From Saururus chinensis (lineage: Eukaryota; Streptophyta; Magnoliopsida; Piperales; Saururaceae): a stretch of DNA of 64,000 nt. This document shows positions 58,896 through 64,000 of this stretch, piece after piece (positions within the stretch are counted from its first letter, which is position 1; each line of letters begins with the position of its first letter). The stretch is taken from NCBI GenBank assembly GCA_035235625.1, contig CP141143.1, forward strand, positions 44,749,178-44,813,177. The letters run 5' to 3'. Under the pieces are notes generated by a model that was given only the letters and a program-made list of their open reading frames with translations, was not told the DNA's origin and ran no database searches. A program made the translations under genes and the position numbers.

Positions 58896-59400
58896 AAATC
58901 CATCAAGTCACTGGGGAAGACATCAGAAAATTCCGCCATAACACGAATGGAAGCCAAAGAAGGTAACTCCATGTTCAACCCCGTAAGACTTGCAAGAAAA
59001 GCCTCGCATCCCTTATCAATCCACTTCTTGGCCTTAGAGGATGAGACCAAGAACTTGCCACAAGAACGCTTCATCCCTTGGAAGATAAAAGGCTTAGCTC
59101 TTGGCAACTCGAAAATCACCTTCCTCCCTTGGCAGTCTACATGCACATAGAACTTAGACATCATATCCATGCCTAGGATCACATCGAAGTCAATCATCAG
59201 CAAAATAATCAGATCCATATGTATCACATGCCCATCAATTTCCATAGGAATCTTCTCAATATACTCCTCCGCCCGAAGAGAAGACGAAGGTGTAGACACA
59301 CACAAAGGAACATGTAACAACTTATGACAAGTATCCATCTCATGAGGAAAATGCAGAGAGACAAAAGAATGAGAGGAACCAGTATCTAATAGTACCCTAG
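58896..59400 (-). pseudogene. Aspartic protease of H
   Basis: Minus strand: the active site LLDTGSSHSFV (at about 59365-59391) is intact and in frame with the long open stretch that follows (VPLCVSTPSSSLRAEEYIEK, DLIILLMIDFDVILGMDMMS and KVIFELPRAKPFIFQG). The connection to RT runs through CEAFLASLTG and VMAEFSDVFPSDLMDLRPK without a stop, so protease and the RT start form the longest open frame of element H (over 230 codons). Upstream, the join to gag is out of frame. Confidence 0.85.
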
Positions 59401-60135
59401 CGTAGTGGGAGGCAATGAGGATAGCGGTCCAGGTTATCCTCAGTCCTCGGCCTCTTAGGCTGTTTTCCTCTCTTCCGCATATAGTCCTCTGAATCCCGCT
59501 CCACTACAATAGTGGTCTCAAGTACCTCAGCTAGGGTCTTCTGCCTGAAGGGCACACCTTTGATGAAAGGCATCAGACCATCCTTGAACTTTCATGCCCG
59601 CTCATACTCATCACTAAAGAAATGAGGAGCAAAGTGCTCATGTTCCACAAATTTGGTCTCATATGCCAAGACCGACATCAAACCCTGTTGAAGGTTGAGA
59701 AACTCCTTTTTCTTTTCCTCCTGGACATGGAGAGGAAAGTACTTGTCATTAAAGGCTGATAAGAACTCCTCCCATGGAATGTCCATGTGACCATGGAATC
59801 TCTACCGCTCCATCAACAACCACCAACTCTAACCCTCACCCTCGAACGTGAAGCCGCAAGTCGAGTCTTCTCCTCGTCAGGGCAATGTCGAGCACTGAAG
59901 ATCTTCTCCATGTGAAGTCTCTAGTTATCTACTTCTGAAGCATCTAATCCACCCTTGAAGTTAGGAAGGTTAAGCTTCTTGAATCCCTCCAAAGAAAGAG
60001 ATTTAGATCCACTACCCTCACGTGCTTAGCCTGGACCACCTGTGTCAACCCCTCAATGGTGGTCAACACATCGTCCACCATCGGATCTCTACCACTGCGA
60101 TGGCTATCAGCGCCTACATGACTAGGTCCAGACAT
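59401..60135 (-). pseudogene. gag of H, zinc knuckle missing
   Basis: Starts at the ATG 60133-60135 with MSGPSHVGADSHRSGRDP and DDVLTTIEGLTQVVQA. A frameshifted middle region follows, then MDIPWEEFLSAFNDKYFPLH, LNLQQGLMSVLAYETKFVEH (59592-59786) and, after a stop, GLMPFIKGVPFRQKTLAEVL and EDYMRKRGKQPKRPRTEDN. In related elements a CCHC zinc knuckle follows this basic segment; here the sequence passes directly into the protease active-site region. Capsid function is lost through stops and frameshifts. Confidence 0.78.
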
Positions 60136-60364
60136 CTACACAACAACCAGACATAAATCATACAACCTAATAACACAAAACAATGCAACCAACAAATCAG
60201 AGAACACACAAGCAAGCAAGCAACATACAAGACAAACAACTAAATGAATTCACATCGCTAGTTATGTCTAGACCTTAATCATCTCACAACCCTTTAACCC
60301 ATAAGACTTGTCACTAAATCCTTATTTTCTCTTGGACAAAGAGGTGCTTCGATACCAAACGCTT
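60136..60364 (-). other. Leader of H with primer-binding site
   Basis: Untranslated leader between the 5' LTR and the gag ATG. The primer site reads TGGTATCGAAGC on the minus strand (60346-60357), a variant of the initiator tRNA-Met site TGGTATCAGAGC, separated from the LTR end by seven bases. The rest is short A- and CAA-rich text. Confidence 0.75.
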
Positions 60365-63300
60365 TGTCACACCCCGGCACTGCCCGACCCGAGCCGAACC
60401 CGGTCCAAGGGCCAGTCAAGCGCGTGGGGGCGACGAAATTGAAAGGGATTAACGGGAATAGCGGAAGACTTAGCACCACATACGTGCTATCTAACTAGCG
60501 AAGTTACATACCACATAACCTTTGAGTAAAAGTAAATAAGGATAAAAGAGGACTTTAACTCTAACCTAGTCCACAAGTCTCATACCCACATACTTAGAAT
60601 CCTGAGCCAACACACGTGGCTCGAACCAAAAGTCTCAAATAGACCTAAACTCATAAGACATACACGAGTCTTAAACAAGAACCACCATACATGATGTTCT
60701 AAACTCATAATAAAGTAAATCAGAAAAACATAATAAAGACTAGAGGCCTCCATGCCTAATCCCTTGCTCTCCACAACCGTTCCTCAGATAGAGGTTCCCG
60801 TACGTCTGCACGTCACACCGTGCAGCCCCAAAACAAAAGCACAAGAAAGAGGGGTGAGTAAAACTCAGTAAGGTTTGAACATGGATACAATAATCAGGAA
60901 ACCTCACGACATGGTAATTCAGCAATTCAGAATCAAAATTGACATGATATACCCTTTTCTGATCACACCTATCAAAGTTAAGCATAAATACTCATATCAT
61001 AACTTAGCATCCATCCTGCATAAGAAACAATCCTCATCCATTCAAAATCAAGCATAATAGCATGCATGAGAATGTCTCCAAAAACCTTTCAAATCATGCA
61101 CATTCATCACATAACCCTCAATAATCGTGTCTCAATCACAACTAATCAAATCATGCATTCATATCTCATAAACCTGAGTCATGGTATTTTAATCACACAA
61201 TTTCAAATCATGTATGCATATCATATCAACCTGCATGAGGAGTGCATCTAACACCTAATTAAGATCATTGATTCCTATAATCTCATACATTCCGTAGCTC
61301 ATTCACCTACACGACAAGTGTCTAAACCACATTACATCAAGATCATGCATAATAAATCGTATCCACATGTGTCACATAATCTCAAATATCCCTACACAAC
61401 TTGTCCAATCTGGGCATAATATTATCACATACACATGCATTATCTTCAAATTGTGATGTCCCCATCATGGAGAGGAATACAATCGTAAGATATCATATCA
61501 TATTACCCGCTCTGGACGTAGTCCAATTTCTAACTGGAAACCATTCTAGATTCTCATAGTCTAGGTTTGACTATCTCAATAAACAAATCTCAACCGCATT
61601 AATAATTTAGATTGACTCCACTCAACTTGTCTTGACTCAACCCGGGGAGGATCCATGTTCCAATCAGGAACCCAAATCGAAACCATGTCCTTTTGGACCA
61701 ACCAAATTCTGATTAAGCCAATGACCAATTAATCCGGCACACAATTTCACAACATTGCATCCAATCGATCAAACTTGGCTAATCTCAATAAAGCCTCAAT
61801 TGGAAATCCATTTCATGATGCATGCATCATACTACATACATGGGAAAAGCGTACTTAAATTCTAATTCAAGTTATGTGCTCCCATCAACCACTCATACAT
61901 CACTTATAATCATGTTACTAAACATCATCATAATCATTCCCCTAGATGTGTGTGTGTACATGGTAGAAACATCTCATTCGAAGCATATTAACATGCTTTG
62001 TAATTAACTCAACATCACACTACACATGCACATTAACATCTAATCATGGATTCCAGCAGAAATCATGGGTGAAAACCATCGAAAACTATTAATCATGTCA
62101 AGTGTATCCACATGCTAAACATATCTAAGCATATTCACACCACACTTGAGTCTAGGCATAACACTATCATTCACCAATAATTTAGCCACATCATATAATG
62201 ACATACCAGTTCATTAGCATGCTGTAATCCTATTAAAACCATGCTTAAACCATAGGGAATCATTTACTCATAGGATTAAAACAAACAACCATAACATATG
62301 TAGCCAACAACATGCTATTTCACCCAAGACATAAATACTCTTCATAATTTCCAACATTAATAACATGCACTTCCAGTGGTTCATTATGGCTCAAAATATT
62401 CCACATGAACATTTAAAATGGTATTTAAGAGTAAAAAACATGAAAAGAAGCATAAAAATCAAGATAGTCAAAATCCGTAAATTATCCATTCAAACGGCCT
62501 TTAGGGACGTTCGAACGACTTACTTGAATATCAGCTTGAAAAACCGTTATGCCGTTCGATCGGCATAACAACAGTTTCTGGGTCATCTTCTCGATGTTGA
62601 AAACCAACCCGAACCTCCATCAATCCAACTTAATACATCAAATCAAAGCCCGAAACTCCGCCATACTGAAATCAAAGCTTCCAGAACATTAAATCTAAAC
62701 ATTATTAAGCAAAGCCCTATGAAAATAAGGCCAAAGATTAAGCTTTTATCACATCACCATTATAGCATACATGCATGCAACCCATTTCAAAATACCTCAA
62801 ATCTTCGATCCGAAATCACAGCAAGTTTAAGACACAAAGACCCTTACCTCCCAACAAGTTATTGATTTGAAATAGTCGCTTAAACACCTCCAAAATCTAC
62901 ACAAAACATGATCTTCATCAATACCTTTAGAAAATGGGTTCAAGAAACCTCTTGAAAAACCTTAGATCTAGGGTTAAAGAAACCCAAAAACGAAATTCCC
63001 ACTATTAGGGTTTGAAATAAGGTTTCAAATCAGTAGCTTTATGCTTTGAAATCGAGAGTAAACCATAGGAGAAGAAGGGATTTGAAAAGATTTTTGAAAG
63101 CCCTAATGGATTTATGAAATATTAAGCAAAATCTCACCTTAATCTCCTTTCTCCTTTAGGAAAATGGGGATTTAGCCCTAATGCTCTAGGTTTTAGCCTT
63201 GTAATTAACTCGTCATCACATTACACATGCACATTAACATCTAATCATGGATTTCAGCGGAAATCATGGGTGAAAACCATCAAAGAAGTCAAGCGTATCC

Positions 63301-64000
63301 ACATGCTAAACATATCTAAGCATATTCACACCACACTTGAGTCTAGGCATTGCACTATCATTCATCCATAATTTAACCACATCATATAATGACATACTAG
63401 TTCATTAGCTTGTTGTAATCCTATTAAAACCATGCTTAAACCATAGGGAATCATTACTCATAGGATTAAAACAAACAACCGTTAACATACGTAGCCAACA
63501 ATATGCAATTTCACCCAAGACTTAAATACTCTTCATAATTTCCAACATTAATAACATGCACTTCCGGTTGCACATTGTGGCTCAAAATATTCCACATAAA
63601 TATTTGAAATGGTATTTAAGAGTAAAATATTGAAAATAAACTTAAAAATCAAGATGGTCAGAATCTGCAGTGTATCCGTTTGATCGGCCTGTAGGGTCAT
63701 TTGAACGGCTGACATGAATATCAGCCTGCAAAACCGTAATAGTAGTTTCTGGGTTGTATTCTCCATGTTGAAAACTAACCCGAACCTCTATCAATTTAAC
63801 TTAATACATCAAATCAATGCCCCAAACTCCACCATAATCAAATTAAAGCTTTCGGAACATTAAATCTAAACATTATTAAGCAAAGCCCTAAGAAAATAAC
63901 ACCAAAGATTAAGCTTTTATCACATCACCATTATACCACACATGCATGCAACCCATTTCAAAATACGTAAAATCTTAGATCCGAAATCACAGCAAGTTTA
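60365..64000 (-). repeat. 5' LTR of chromovirus H (partial), rearranged
   Basis: The plus-strand left edge TGTCACACCCCGGCACTG matches the left LTR edge at 52518. It follows the left LTR with about 10 percent difference but has two rearrangements. About 260 bp of the CCCGCTCTGGAC array is deleted at 61540. A block of about 1.2 kb is duplicated in tandem (61998-63198 and 63199 onward). Because of the duplication the minus-strand LTR start, with its TATA box, falls outside the window. Confidence 0.85.
61998..64000. repeat. Tandem duplication of about 1.2 kb inside the right H LTR
   Basis: The first copy starts with TTGTAATTAACTCAACATCA at 61998, the second with TTGTAATTAACTCGTCATCA at 63199, directly after GGTTTTAGCC. 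The second copy runs to the window end with small deletions relative to the first. The first copy has an extra palindrome-like GCCGTTCGATCGGC (62551-62564) that the second lacks. Confidence 0.9.

Larger units (their letters stand above)
52513..64000 (-). mobile_element. Chromovirus H (Del/Tekay-like), two LTRs, right end beyond window
   Basis: Minus-strand element: 5' LTR at right (from 60365), primer site, gag, protease, RT, RNase H, integrase, chromodomain, polypurine tract, and 3' LTR at left (52518-55993). The left flank ATTGT (52513-52517) is the candidate target duplication; its partner lies outside the window. The LTRs differ by roughly 10-12 percent over the first 190 bp by eye and have large structural differences, so it is an old copy. 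Internal region about 4.4 kb. Confidence 0.88.

Overview
The window looks like nuclear DNA of a flowering plant: a retrotransposon-filled, heterochromatin-like interval with no intact host gene. The signs are plant-type Ty3/gypsy polyproteins (chromovirus and Athila/Tat lineages), primer sites for tRNA-Asp and a weak match for initiator tRNA-Met, a CACTA (En/Spm) DNA transposon relic, and exon fragments of two plant housekeeping genes. The species cannot be named from this sequence. Every coding stretch I recognise is interrupted, so all are called pseudogenes or element relics.

Layout. 1-1943: 5' LTR and leader of a minus-strand Athila/Tat-like element. 3040-6267: a solo chromovirus LTR with a perfect 5-bp target duplication. 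6273-7790: unassigned DNA with a long hairpin and a TA/TG microsatellite. 7.8-16.8 kb: two decayed minus-strand chromoviruses (A and B), each a 3' LTR plus 3' pol. 16.8-19.6 kb: plus-strand pol (E) facing B. 19.6-34.1 kb: a decayed plus-strand Athila/Tat element (D) whose reverse transcriptase is split by two head-to-tail chromovirus LTRs (C1 and C2). 34.1-35.2 kb: a GA/CT-rich minisatellite. 35.2-38.5 kb: two further LTR-like blocks (F and G). 38.5-39.2 kb: a 5' piece of a xylulokinase gene. 40.9-51.8 kb: a CACTA relic that lacks its DDE transposase core, carries an exon of an ABCE/RLI gene, and is split by a 7.35-kb LTR element (43222-50570) that has gag and protease but no pol. 51.8-52.5 kb: an F-like LTR scrap. 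52518 to the window end: a minus-strand Del/Tekay-type chromovirus (H) with two LTRs, a degenerate gag-pol and a chromodomain.

How the pieces relate. The chromovirus LTRs (solo, A, B, C1, C2, H) share one plan despite strong divergence: a TATA box about 390-430 bp from the LTR start, then 2.6-3.1 kb of further LTR. In the copies I could read, that long part begins with a plausible 5' splice site and ends with a U-rich tract and CAG, so the LTR may contain its own intron. The pol-less element at 43-50 kb shares its 3' non-coding block with element D, which fits a non-autonomous partner, although their LTRs differ. The two host-gene fragments near or inside the CACTA relic suggest gene capture. 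All boundaries come from reading by eye; family names rest on recognised motifs, not database searches.
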